The translations under genes and the position numbers were made by a program. Source: Selaginella moellendorffii (Eukaryota > Streptophyta > Lycopodiopsida > Selaginellales > Selaginellaceae). Taken from it: DNA of 64,000 nucleotides. Location: NCBI RefSeq assembly GCF_000143415.4, contig NW_003314267.1, positions 3,161,407-3,225,406 of the forward strand, read 5' to 3'. The notes beneath the pieces are model-generated. The model saw only the letters and a program-made list of their open reading frames with translations. It did not search any database and had not been told where the DNA came from. Within the stretch, counting starts at the first letter, position 1; the number at the start of each line of letters is the position of its first letter. Shown here piece by piece: positions 1-10,299 of this stretch.

Positions 1-300
1 TTCAACATAACATACAACATGTTAATCCTCTTCCATCCTTCTGAAAGGAGGGGATGATATGAGGTTTAAGTGTATAATTATGATATGCTATACTAATATT
101 AATATAGTGGAATTTTGATAGCCATTAAATTGGTTTTAATTTGGATCAGTCACTTCTATATATAAGCTATGTTTTAGGGTTAATCAAATATGCATATTTC
201 TGTATTCCATTTCAATATTCCATACACTCACAAAGTTATACATTATATTTAGCACAAGAAGCCTCATAGATAGTAACTTAAGAACTAATAAAAAATAACA
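1..300 (+). mobile_element. 3' end of a decayed Ty3/gypsy retroelement with LTR
   Basis: A likely LTR spans about 55-300. It starts TG after a purine run (a polypurine-tract-like stretch at 46-54) and ends CA. The same sequence recurs with many substitutions at 12135-12372, where it follows a recognisable gypsy integrase relic, so the family assignment rests on that copy. The body of this element lies off the left edge. No open frame survives. Confidence 0.7.
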
Positions 301-324
301 ATAATATATGTATGTATATGATAT

Positions 325-765
325 TGAAATGGAATACAGGAATATGCATATTCAATTAGCCTTAAAACCTAGTTTATATACAAAATAAGTGGTCCAGATT
401 TAAACCAATTTAATGGCTATTAAAATTCCACTATGTTATAACATATTATAATTATACACTTAAACCTCAGATCATCCCAAAGGATGGAAAGAAACTAAAG
501 TTCTTTGGTTAATGGTTTGGGATCTGAAGGAATATAGAGGCATTAGTGTATTTGTAGGTGGTGTCAATTATTGTTAATCCTATTATATGAAGCACTTTAA
601 TCATTATATATGCACAATTGTTGAAGGATCAACATGTCATATGTTATGTCAAACCTTATCAATTTGTGATATAAATTGCTGCAACCCTTGATACAATCCC
701 TTTCACTTAGCAAAAAGCCCCTTAAATAAACCACATGCTATAAGATTTTGAAAATGGAAATTTCA
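325..765 (-). mobile_element. Decayed gypsy fragment in reverse orientation (partial LTR plus 3' internal part)
   Basis: The reverse complement of 325-474 matches the LTR at 55-300, lacking its far end. The reverse complement of 475-765 matches 11860-12134, the internal stretch upstream of the other 3' LTR. This element is therefore joined tail-to-tail with the one at 1-300. No coding capacity is left. Confidence 0.68.
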
Positions 766-2109
766 ATTGTATTTATTACAAAAGAATATTTTTAACATAT
801 TCTATAAAATGCAATAAAAATTCAAAATATTCTTTAAACAATAATAAATATTCCAACAAATATTCTTTAGTCAACATGCTCCTGCCCCAGAGCATGAAAA
901 TTTTGGGTGGCAGCACTACAAAGAGCTGGAAGTGTATCTTTGGAGCTTTGACCTTGCAAAAGCTTTTGGTTAATCTAAGCAAATAAGAGAAATGCAATTT
1001 CAAGCTCATGCTAGTGTCTCACTTTTGTGACGTTTTCTTTGCCATATAATGACTACGAGAAGACCTGTAAATCAGAATGCCAAGGCAGCCATAACATCAA
1101 TTGACAAAACCTTGAGTTTGTTTGTGGGTGGAGCAGAAAAAGAGTGCTCTAGCTGCAATATTTTAATTTCATAGCATATGCAGTTCAGCATCTAGTTGGC
1201 GTTAAGCTTGACCAGACCATGTCCCATGAGTGGACACCATTTACCCACATGAGGCATCTTTTGTACAGGAAATTCTTGTTTTGGTTCACATTGCTGTGCG
1301 AATTGCGTTTCCTCTACACCACCCAAACTTTATCTAGGACGCAAAATGACAAGGCAAAAGCAAACTTTGATGTGTGATGGCGTGATTGAAACTCTATGTC
1401 AGTTGCCGACGGGATATTTCGATACATGGTCCCTGATCCTGTTGCAGTCCATTTGTTCACGAGCTTCCTTGTGACTAGGAATTGGTTCAAGAACATCCCC
1501 GAGTTGTAGGCCGTGGACGAGCACTTCAAGAGAAGCAGCTAAGAATACACAGTACTTTTCGCCTTATGATTTGATTGGGGATTACATCAATTATCTCTGA
1601 ATTATCTCGCTTTGTTCTCCTTCAGTGAACCTAGGCCTTCTAAAAGGAGGTATTTTCCTTGCTTCCGTGACCATGGCCATCCATGTTCCAGTTGTGCGTG
1701 GCATGGCAAATCGAGAAGCCTTGCTAGTAAGAACCCTGCTCTGAGGAATTCTGAACATTTGCTCAAATGAAGCACAATGTAGGGACAATTTGGATTTTGT
1801 TGCTCGGTATCTGATTGACGACGTGCGTACAAAGCTACAAAGTCATGCTACTCAAAGATTCTATATCCTTTACAAATGTACAGCATTTGCCTCAAGGGGC
1901 ATTTTCAAGGTACGCAACTACTGCTTGTCCTGGTTCACTTGGCCTTGTAATCTTTCATTCTACCTAGTCTACACCACCACAACCTTCTCTTGTTTTGGTG
2001 TTTTGGTTCTGTAAGGATCAAAGCAGACGGTCCTCTGTGGTGATAAAAAAACTCCATTTGTGTTGCATATACCCAAGGGTGGGATATTGGATACATTATG
2101 TTTCACTGT
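766..2109. other. Gene-free stretch, nothing recognised
   Basis: Only short open frames occur (under about 80 codons, and up to 199 codons where they run antisense into the kinase gene). None resembles a known family. The right part probably holds the 3' UTR of the receptor kinase that ends at 2110. The left part is AT-rich. Confidence 0.5.
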
Positions 2110-4650
2110 TCAGCGGCCTGATTCGCTTGGATACATCACACTTAACTCTCGACTCACGCCTCCGGAACCACCATCCTCGAAAATTCTTGGGAGAGGTGGT
2201 GCTGGAACTGGAGCATTCTCCTCGAGCATCTGGACGACTTTGCTCATGCTGGGCCTGGACTCCGGTTCCGGCTGGATGCACCAGAATGCAACCCGAAGAG
2301 CCATTTCGAACTGCTCCCAGTCGATGGTCTCGGCCATCCTCGGATCTGCTGTCGATTTCATGTTTCCCGTTGCGCACTGCTCAAATGCCCAGACTGGGAA
2401 GTACCAGCGCCCGCTATTCATGGCTGAGGGAGTGAACATAAACTTGTCCCGGCCGCTCATCAGCTCGAGCAGAACCATTCCAAAGCTGTACACGTCCACC
2501 TTTGGAGTGATTGCAACGTTGCTGATCCACTCCGGCGCCATGTATCCTCGAGTGCCTCTCGCCGTGGTAACGTTTGCACTACTCTCTCGCTTCATCAGCT
2601 TCGCGAGCCCAAAGTCAGAGACTTTTGGACGGAAGTTGTCGTCCAAGAGGATGTTTTGAGGTTTGATGTCGCAGTGGATGATGCATTCCTGGCACTGCTC
2701 GTGGAGATAAGTGATTCCTCTTGAGATGCCCAAGGCAATTGCCAACCTTGTTTTCCATTCACACAAAGTTTTAGGTACCTGGGAGCTCGCTTCATCCGCT
2801 TGTAGGCCTGGAGTTTCATTATTCTTCCCATCCTGGTCCGCTTGCGCTGCAAACAGGACTTTTTCCAGGGAACTATTTTCCATGTACTCGTAGACAAGTA
2901 GCCTGTGGCTTCCTTCGGCACAGTATCCGAGCATTCGAACCAGATTGATGTGGTGGATTTTTCCCAATGTTGCAACCTCGGCCTTGAATTGTTTCTCTGC
3001 ATGAGTAGCCATCATCAAGCTCTTCACGGCCACCAGAGATGTACCGTCTGCGAGGACTCCTTTGTAAACCGTGCCAAATGCTCCAGCTCCAAGCTTATCT
3101 TTGAAATTGCCAGTCGCTACTTCAAGCTGGTGATACGTGAACTTGGTGACTACTCCATCAACTTGGTCCAGAGCTTGTGACAAGCGCTTAATCCTTTTCT
3201 CGGTGTAGAGCCACCAGATCACTCCCGCTGCTAGAAACAACAAGAGCTCGGCAGCAGCAATGGCCGCAGGAATGACAAGTTTGAAAGCTTCTCGGACTTG
3301 TTTCAGCTCGGCATAGCTCTTGACATTGGTTGCATTTACGATAGTCGAGAAGAGCTCATTAAGAGGAGCCTCGGGTTGAACCCTTGAAGCTGTCGAGACC
3401 TTGAGGAACACCAGAGACGGAGCCATTTCGTCGGAGGGAATCTGGAAACCATTATAGATCACACCTGGAGCTGGACCTTTAGTATAACAGGTGCCGTGAC
3501 GATCAACTCTGTATACAAAGCCGAGGCATCCACAGTCTCTGTCACAGCGGCGTCTGCATCCCTCCAGAGAAGTGGGAGACAGGTCTTTCACGTAATCGTT
3601 GCCATTGTAGCTGGCTCTGTCCACGCGCACCCAGTCGTGGTGATTACTAGAGCCATTGCAGCTAAGTTGCAAGGGGACGTCGTAAGTGCAACCTTGGTGA
3701 TGGTCTTGTGGATCGATGAAGTGAAAACCAGGAGGGCACACGCACGTGGACCTAGGAGCATATGTGCACAAACCAAAAGGTCCACACACTCCATGGATTT
3801 GGCACTCGAGAAGCATTGCCTGCCATACGATGTTCCACGAGGAGTTGTCTGTTGAAAGGCCGTAGATCCGGAGGTTTCCACTGGGTTCCAGCTTGAGCAT
3901 TCTCATCACTCTTGTATTGGCGAAGGTGAAGTCAAGTGAATATTGGTAGTTTGAGACGTTGCTTGCATCAGTGAAGGTGACTATGCCACTCGAGTTCATT
4001 ACCAACCTGGAACTTTGGCTAGTTGAGTTGTTTGAGCCAGTTGATGATGAAGGCAGATTCTGTGGGATCGTCCAGTAGCTTGTTAAATTCTTCAACTCGG
4101 GAGCAGCCAAGAATATAAGCTGTGCCGAAACATCAGTCATTTGCAAACTGTATCTCCCAGATATCAAGGCTTGCCTGCCTTTGAAAACCTGATCTTGGAG
4201 CAACGTATCAGTCGGGAGGTTGAAACTTTGCCACAAAACTGAATTATTGCTGTGTTTGAGCACAAGATTTCCATCATCTTGCATGTCCAGTCTCACACCA
4301 GAGCAATTGCTGCTCTTGCAACTCACGATGACTTGAGCCACCCCATTATCCAACACAAACAATCCTTGGGCTTCATTAAGCACAAGCTGGGCATTTGCAG
4401 TCACTCCTTTGAGAGCAGTGGCAGTCCAGATAATTGTCTCAACGGAGCGGACCCTGATTGCAACATTCAACTTACCAGGAGCTCCAGTGTCATTGACGAA
4501 ACCAAACCCAAAGTTCTTCCCTGGTGAGATCAGGATTTCATCCGCCTTGAGAGACTCACCTGTTTGAATGCTGCTGCCCTTTTCAATTTCGCTCGCTAGA
4601 ACTGCCACTGGCAGTATCAATATGAACAAGGCGACATTACAGAATGCCAT
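2110..4650 (-). CDS. G-type lectin S-receptor-like serine/threonine kinase
   Basis: Single-exon 846-residue plasma-membrane receptor kinase. The open frame runs upstream to a GTG, but the first ATG (4650) directly precedes a signal peptide, so it is taken as the start. Order: signal peptide 1-20, B-lectin (mannose-binding-like) domain about 28-146, a cysteine-rich EGF/PAN-like region about 283-395, transmembrane helix about 456-482, kinase about 520-812. Kinase motifs visible: glycine loop GAGAFG at 521-526, VAVK lysine at 543, DFG at 679-681, APE at 705-707. The catalytic loop reads HCD rather than HRD (659-661), which makes this a non-RD kinase, a type often linked to immune-type signalling. 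The ligand is unknown. A paralogue follows at 4900-7281, and a broken copy of the lectin region lies at 9262-9780. Confidence 0.93.
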   Translation of the reverse strand: MAFCNVALFILILPVAVLASEIEKGSSIQTGESLKADEILISPGKNFGFGFVNDTGAPGKLNVAIRVRSVETIIWTATALKGVTANAQLVLNEAQGLFVLDNGVAQVIVSCKSSNCSGVRLDMQDDGNLVLKHSNNSVLWQSFNLPTDTLLQDQVFKGRQALISGRYSLQMTDVSAQLIFLAAPELKNLTSYWTIPQNLPSSSTGSNNSTSQSSRLVMNSSGIVTFTDASNVSNYQYSLDFTFANTRVMRMLKLEPSGNLRIYGLSTDNSSWNIVWQAMLLECQIHGVCGPFGLCTYAPRSTCVCPPGFHFIDPQDHHQGCTYDVPLQLSCNGSSNHHDWVRVDRASYNGNDYVKDLSPTSLEGCRRRCDRDCGCLGFVYRVDRHGTCYTKGPAPGVIYNGFQIPSDEMAPSLVFLKVSTASRVQPEAPLNELFSTIVNATNVKSYAELKQVREAFKLVIPAAIAAAELLLFLAAGVIWWLYTEKRIKRLSQALDQVDGVVTKFTYHQLEVATGNFKDKLGAGAFGTVYKGVLADGTSLVAVKSLMMATHAEKQFKAEVATLGKIHHINLVRMLGYCAEGSHRLLVYEYMENSSLEKVLFAAQADQDGKNNETPGLQADEASSQVPKTLCEWKTRLAIALGISRGITYLHEQCQECIIHCDIKPQNILLDDNFRPKVSDFGLAKLMKRESSANVTTARGTRGYMAPEWISNVAITPKVDVYSFGMVLLELMSGRDKFMFTPSAMNSGRWYFPVWAFEQCATGNMKSTADPRMAETIDWEQFEMALRVAFWCIQPEPESRPSMSKVVQMLEENAPVPAPPLPRIFEDGGSGGVSRELSVMYPSESGR

Positions 4651-4899
4651 TGCGATCTTGCGAATTTTACGATAGAAAATGTTTTGTAAAGGTCCTCTCC
4701 CCTCCGTGTCATGCACGGTCACGACTTGAAGCAGTCAAAAAGCAGACGTCTATATCTTGACTTGAGGTTCTTATATCACGACCGGTTTGGAGCCTATCCA
4801 CATTAGATAACAATTCTAAACGAGACGAGTGGTTTGACTCGCTCCTGGAATAGCTAAGATTTCAGTTTTTATGGCCTGAAGGTTCCATGTCCTCACCCC

Positions 4900-7281
4900 T
4901 CATTCAATCATCCTTGGGAAAGGTGGCTCTGGCACTGGGACATTTTCCTCAAGCATCTCCACGACCTTGCTCATGTTGGGCCTGAGGCTTGCATCGGGCT
5001 GGACACACCAAAATGCAACCCGCAGGACCATGTTGAACTGGACCATATCGATCTTCTCCGCCATCTTTGTATCCGCGATGGAACTCACACTCCCAGCTAC
5101 ATAGTGCTGAAAAGCCCAGATTGGAAAATGCCCGCGTTCCGAGTTCGTGGCAGGAGCGCCATCGACTGGAATTATTTTTCCGCCACTCAGCAGCTCGAAG
5201 AGGACCATACCATAGCTGTACACGTCCACCTTTGGAGTAATGGTGACGTTGCGGACCCATTCCGGTGCCATGTATCCTCGAGTTCCTTGCACCGTGGTCA
5301 CGTTTATGGTTCTTTCTCGACTGGCCAGCTTCGCCAGTCCAAAGTCAGAGACTTTTGGACAGAACTTCTCGTCGAGGAGGATGTTTTGAGGCTTGATGTC
5401 GCAGTGGACGATGCATTCCTGGCATTGTTCATGGAGGTAAGTGATTCCTCGGGCGATGCCCACAGCGATTGAGAACCTTGTCTTCCAGTCACAAAGACTC
5501 TCATCGATGTCTTCGTTTGAGATTATGGATTTCTCCAAGGAACCGTTTTGCATGTACTCGTACACGAGCAGCCTGTGGCTTCCTTCGGCACAGTATCCTA
5601 GCAGTCGAACCAAGTTGATGTGGTGGATTTTTCCAAGGGTTGTAACTTCGGCTTGGAACTGCTTCTCTGCTTGAATCTCCATCTCTATGTTTTTCACGGC
5701 CACGATAATACCATCTGGGAGCAATCCTTTGAAAACCGTGCCAAAGCCTCCAGTTCCAAGTTTGTCTTTGAAAAAGTTTGTAGCAATCTCAAGCTGGTGA
5801 TACGTAAACCTTGTTGCGCCTCCCTCAACCTCCATTTGTTGTTTGATGTGCCTTACTTTTTCCTTGACGTGGTGCCCATAGACAGCTCCACAAATCAAGA
5901 ACACTACAAGTTCAGCAATGGCAAGCGCCACGGCCAACTTATGCTTGATCGGTACCTCCACCTCCTTCACAAACAAGGTTTCCATATTGTTTGTTGCATC
6001 CATGTCTGTAACATATAAAAGTTGATTTAAACTGTGATCATCCTCGGCTGGCACGGAAGTATCTGATGCAGAGATTTTCAGAAAGAACAGATTCTGCCCA
6101 GATGCAATCTGGAAGCCATTATAAATCACTTGCTTTGGTCCCCTGGTTGAATCTGGACCTTTGAGAAAGCATTGACCTGAGCCGTCAGCTCTGTAGGCTA
6201 TCCCAAGGCAGCCACAATTCTCTTTGCAGATGCTCTTGCAATCTTCAAGGGATATGACTGAGATGTACGTCTTGTCATTGTAAGTATAGTCAGTTCTTTC
6301 CAAACGCACCCATCTGTTATCGGATCCATTGCAGCTTTTCAAGGGGACATTATACTCACACCCTTTGGAATGGTCACCTGGATCCACAAAGTGAAACCCT
6401 GGAGGACAAGTGCAGACGAGACCAGGCCTGTATGTGCAAATCCCGAAAGGTCCGCACATCCCAAAGACTTTGCAGTCAGCTGTCAATGCTTGCCAAACTA
6501 TATTCCACGAGGAGTTATCCTGGGTAAGGCTGTAAACTCGTAGAGTTCCATTGCGTTCTAGAGTGAGTCTCCTCGCTACCTTTGGAGTTCCAAAATCCAG
6601 CACGTAAAAGTACGAGTTTTGTTCCCGGTTAATGTACCAGGGCCCTTGACCGTCGGTGAAAGTAAGAATGCCGGTCGAGTTCATCACCAACGTTGATGCG
6701 TTGTTGGAACTAGTCGGGGATCTCTGGACATCCCAATATGATTGAGAATTGGACTCCGGAACTGCATAGCTTTTTAACCCTATAGAGTTTTGGTTGAGGT
6801 ACAAACTAAAGCTCCCCGAGCGAAGGATATCTTTGTTGCCTTGGATGAGTTGGCCTGTGAGCAAGGTATCGGTTGGGACATCGAAACTTTGCCAGCTGCC
6901 ACTGCTTGATATGACCACAAAGTTACCATTGTCCTGTAACTCCGCACTTGCAACACTAGGAACATTTGCAATCGTTATTAGTTGGGCCCCGTCCGAGACA
7001 AATAGGCCCTGGGCAGTGAGTTGGAGGCGAGCATTAGCAGTAAAAGCAACGCTAGGTGCACCTGGTGCAGTCCAGACGATTGTCTTCAAGTTGATGTGGT
7101 GGAACCTGATCACTAAGGTGAACTTACCAGAGGCTTCATCATCGACAAATCCAAGCTCAAAAGTGTTGTCTGGCGAGACTAGGAATTGATTTACTGCGAG
7201 AACATCCCCGACTTGCAACGATGATTTGCCGTTGGCAAGCACTACAAGAGCAGAAGCCAAGAACAGCAACAGCAGCGGCAT
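4900..7281 (-). CDS. G-type lectin S-receptor-like serine/threonine kinase (tandem paralogue)
   Basis: Intronless 793-residue paralogue of the gene at 2110-4650, on the same strand with about 250 bp between them. Signal peptide 1-17, B-lectin domain about 22-145, cysteine-rich EGF/PAN-like region about 270-372, transmembrane helix about 447-468, kinase about 508-780. Visible motifs: glycine loop GTGGFG 509-514, lysine 530, HCD 626-628 (again non-RD), DFG 646-648, APE 672-674. The kinase half and the CPPGFHF segment are much closer to the neighbour than the lectin half is, as expected for tandem receptor duplicates whose ectodomains diverge faster. The extracellular ligand cannot be read from sequence. 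Confidence 0.93.
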   Translation of the reverse strand: MPLLLLFLASALVVLANGKSSLQVGDVLAVNQFLVSPDNTFELGFVDDEASGKFTLVIRFHHINLKTIVWTAPGAPSVAFTANARLQLTAQGLFVSDGAQLITIANVPSVASAELQDNGNFVVISSSGSWQSFDVPTDTLLTGQLIQGNKDILRSGSFSLYLNQNSIGLKSYAVPESNSQSYWDVQRSPTSSNNASTLVMNSTGILTFTDGQGPWYINREQNSYFYVLDFGTPKVARRLTLERNGTLRVYSLTQDNSSWNIVWQALTADCKVFGMCGPFGICTYRPGLVCTCPPGFHFVDPGDHSKGCEYNVPLKSCNGSDNRWVRLERTDYTYNDKTYISVISLEDCKSICKENCGCLGIAYRADGSGQCFLKGPDSTRGPKQVIYNGFQIASGQNLFFLKISASDTSVPAEDDHSLNQLLYVTDMDATNNMETLFVKEVEVPIKHKLAVALAIAELVVFLICGAVYGHHVKEKVRHIKQQMEVEGGATRFTYHQLEIATNFFKDKLGTGGFGTVFKGLLPDGIIVAVKNIEMEIQAEKQFQAEVTTLGKIHHINLVRLLGYCAEGSHRLLVYEYMQNGSLEKSIISNEDIDESLCDWKTRFSIAVGIARGITYLHEQCQECIVHCDIKPQNILLDEKFCPKVSDFGLAKLASRERTINVTTVQGTRGYMAPEWVRNVTITPKVDVYSYGMVLFELLSGGKIIPVDGAPATNSERGHFPIWAFQHYVAGSVSSIADTKMAEKIDMVQFNMVLRVAFWCVQPDASLRPNMSKVVEMLEENVPVPEPPFPRMIE

Positions 7282-7486
7282 TTCTTATGTATTGCACGAA
7301 GTCACAGACTCACAGAACCATATATTGGGGGCTCCTCTAGAATATCTCAAATGTGTTGACTGACCGGACACATTTCTCGGCTTTTGACTTGACAAGCGCG
7401 TTATCTTAAGAAACTCATGCCCGTCAGATCGAACCAGATCTAACGGCCAAAAGCTTGCTCTAGCTGAAATGCCGGCATCTCGTACG

Positions 7487-8476
7487 TCAAAGGGTAGAGC
7501 ACTTGTTCACGAACTGGATCATCTCTCCATACGAGTAATCCATTTCTCCCTCGACCTCTGGAAACAGCAAGAAATGGCCGCGATTTGGATACTCGACCAG
7601 CTTTGCATCCTTCCCAGCTTTCCGGAGCTCCTCGTAGTACTCCACCTGGCGGCTGTGGAGCACGTCTCGAGCTCCCACCACCACCAGCGATGGCGGCATT
7701 GGATCGATCTTGGCGATCTCCTCGGCACTTGGAACTCTACAGTACTCGTGGTCGCGGTTGGTACCCTCCGGGAGACAGAATCGCCAGAAAGTATCGCAGT
7801 CCGCGAGTGTGAGAACGTCGGGCTGGACGAGCGACTGGATCTCGGACTTGGATCTCTCCTCGGCCCCAAAGAATGGAACCACTGGGAAGAGTCCTTTGAT
7901 CTCCAGCGGCGAGAGGTCGCTGTGGATCGATCGGGCGGCCATGTAGTGGACGATTGTCCCTCCGGCGCTGCCGCCCATGAGGAAGATCCGGGAGAAATCA
8001 GCGTTTTGGAGCCAGGGGTCGCGATCCATTGGCGATTTCTTGGCCTGGGACTGAAGCCACTGGAGAGACACGAAAGAATCATCGAATGCCACCGGGAGGC
8101 GGTGCTCCGGGGCGAGCCTGTAGGCGACGGAGACGACGATCATCCCCATTTTGTGGGAGATTCCACTGCAAAGGCCATGGAAAATGCTCGAAGCAGGGGA
8201 GAAGGCGACGAATCCACCGCCATGGAAGTAGACGAGAAGCGCGTGCTTGCCAGTGGAGCTAGCATCATGGACCACGGTAGCCGATTTGGGAGCGAAGATT
8301 CGAGCCCACATTCCCGTTCCCTCGTCCAGAATCACGTCCTTGCATCCAATTTCGCCCTTTTCGAAGCTGGGATCAGCAGCGCAATCGGGCCACTGGGGCT
8401 TGCTCGTCCGGACGACTCTGCCATCGCTATAGAGCTGGACGCCTCTCACATCGCCCAGCAGCTCGCAATTCACCAT
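7487..8476 (-). CDS. Carboxylesterase of the plant CXE / GID1-like alpha/beta-hydrolase family
   Basis: 329-residue single-exon protein. The upstream open codons begin at a GTG, so the ATG at 8476 is used. It has the HGGG oxyanion motif at 85-88, nucleophile motif GGSAG with Ser170, acid Asp271 and base His301: a complete hydrolase triad of the hormone-sensitive-lipase class. GID1 gibberellin receptors belong to this fold but have lost the triad histidine. Its presence here argues for an active esterase, not a hormone receptor. The substrate is unknown. No signal peptide is evident, so a cytosolic location is likely. A long antisense open frame over this gene is a shadow. Confidence 0.9.
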   Translation of the reverse strand: MVNCELLGDVRGVQLYSDGRVVRTSKPQWPDCAADPSFEKGEIGCKDVILDEGTGMWARIFAPKSATVVHDASSTGKHALLVYFHGGGFVAFSPASSIFHGLCSGISHKMGMIVVSVAYRLAPEHRLPVAFDDSFVSLQWLQSQAKKSPMDRDPWLQNADFSRIFLMGGSAGGTIVHYMAARSIHSDLSPLEIKGLFPVVPFFGAEERSKSEIQSLVQPDVLTLADCDTFWRFCLPEGTNRDHEYCRVPSAEEIAKIDPMPPSLVVVGARDVLHSRQVEYYEELRKAGKDAKLVEYPNRGHFLLFPEVEGEMDYSYGEMIQFVNKCSTL

Positions 8477-9261
8477 TGCCGCCCGCGCAGAACTCACAAC
8501 AAGGACGAAGAATTTAAAACAGAGAGCCGGCGTTGGAGCCCTAATCCGTCCAAGAACCCTAAAGAACGATTTTCGGGCCGGAGCAAGAAGACGAGGCTAT
8601 AGATTCCTTCATCCAAACGCACAACAGGAAACAAATTTTCTTCTACATCGCTCAAAAACTTTTTTCATATATAAATCACAACAGGAGCCCTAATCCGTCC
8701 AAGAACCTTCCAACTGGACAATGCAATGGATGTAAGATGATTATTGAAGAATGGATTATTCATATAAGACTACCAGGGGAGAAAGAAGTGAGTGAATGAG
8801 CAATTCAATGTGGAAGAGGCTAGATAGTCACTGGAGCACCAGTTATGCATGGGACTATACTCCTGAACTTCTATGAACAAAGATATATTTTTAGCCACCG
8901 CAACATTTAGGCCTCTCTGAATGTTGGATGATCAGGTCAATTAGTGTGTCCCTGCGTTCTTCCATCAAGGGAAGATGGGTGCAAGGAAGTACAATCAAAG
9001 GGGAAGATGTCAAGGTCTTGTGCTTGGAAGTTTAGTGCAGGGAAATACAAATGGAGTTGGAGATGTGTTCTGTACTAATAGATTCTTTCCACCTTGAATT
9101 GGCATATGGAGAACAAGCACATTTTTTGCTCATGTTTATCTACTGGCTGCCATGTGAAGAGGATGTATGCTAGGAGGATTTGGCATGTGCTGGGACTGCT
9201 TTTTAAAAGTTCATTTTGGGCTTTCACCCCACAAAAAATAGTAATTGGATTGCATAAATTT
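8477..9261. other. Gene-free stretch, nothing recognised
   Basis: Contains the promoter side of the carboxylesterase at its left end. A short phrase (annggagccctaatccgtccaagaac) appears twice, near 8536 and near 8685. No family could be recognised in either strand. Confidence 0.45.
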
Positions 9262-9780
9262 GCATTCTCATCACTCTTGTATTGGCGAAGGCGAAGTCAA
9301 GTGAATATTGGTAGTTTGAGACGTTGCTTGCATCAGTGAAGGTGACTATGCCACTCGAGTTCATTACCAACCTGGAACTTTGGCTAGTTGAGTTGTTTGA
9401 GCCAATTGTGGATTCTGTGGGATTGTCCAGTAGCTTGTTAAATTCTTCAACTCGGGAGCAGCCAAGAATATGAGCTGTGCCGAAACATCAGTCATTTGCA
9501 AACTGTATCTCCCAGATATCAAGGTTTTCCTGCCTTTGAAAACCTGATCTTGGAGCAATGTATCAGTCAGGAGGTTGAATATTTGCTATGTTTGAGCACA
9601 AGATTTCCATCATCTTGCATGTCCAGTCTCACTAGAGCAATTGCTGCTCTTGCAACTCACAATGACTTAAGCCACCCCATTATCCAACACAAACAATCCT
9701 TGGGCTTCATTAAACACAAGCTGGGCATTTGCAATCACTTCTTTGAGAGTAGTGGCAGTCTAGATAATTGTTTTAACAAA
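9262..9780 (-). pseudogene. Truncated, decayed copy of the lectin-receptor-kinase ectodomain
   Basis: Nearly every base aligns with 3897-4443 inside the receptor kinase at 2110-4650, but with neither signal peptide nor kinase. Deletions of roughly 10 bp (near 9406) and 19 bp (near 9585) break the frame. Most substitutions relative to the intact gene are C to T or G to A, for example at CG sites in the segments around 9560 and 9660, as expected from deamination of methylated cytosine. Homology ends sharply at both sides. Confidence 0.9.
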
Positions 9781-10299
9781 GCTGTTATGATTTGGCACAA
9801 AAAGACAAAGATGTAATTTCCTTAAATTATGCTATGCTACCTGATGAGGTTCTTCATTATCTAACCACCCTTGAGCTACCTCGAAAGTTCCATTGCACCC
9901 AATTGGCAGCCACACTTGATAAGTTACCTTACCAATGTGCTTTAGTAGTTTATATGGATCAACATATCAATGAAAAAGTTTATCATTCTTCCTATTCTAC
10001 AAAAGTATTAAAGTGTTCTACCGCTCATTTGATGAAAAGATCATTTACACAAAAATGAGAATGAAATTAAAATGATTATTCTAAGCAAAGTGCAATATTT
10101 CAATTGAATTGTCAATCATCTTTTTGATCATATTACACTGTTATGAGGGTTGTTGAAGTTGTTAGCATCATCTTTCATTTGATCTAAGGATTGCAAGCAA
10201 GCATAAATCTCAAAAAGTTATTGACGACTCTTTTAGTTTTGGCATGTTCAAACTATACTTGACCTTCCATTTTATATGTGAATGTTTTTTATATTGATC
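9781..10299 (+). other. AT-rich stretch with an 88-codon open frame of unknown origin
   Basis: A plus-strand open frame at 9792-10058 begins with non-ATG codons and resembles nothing recognised. Its position just upstream of the gypsy relic suggests it may be part of that element, but no gag or protease motif can be named. Confidence 0.3.

Noticed and set aside
1314-1788. Two minus-strand frames of 65-71 codons, one faintly like a lectin-kinase N-terminus
   Set aside because: The resemblance is a few residues only (a QFLV-type phrase), and no continuous DNA similarity to either kinase was seen.
7469-8602. 377-codon plus-strand frame over the carboxylesterase
   Set aside because: Antisense to a gene with a complete catalytic triad; the frame itself resembles nothing.
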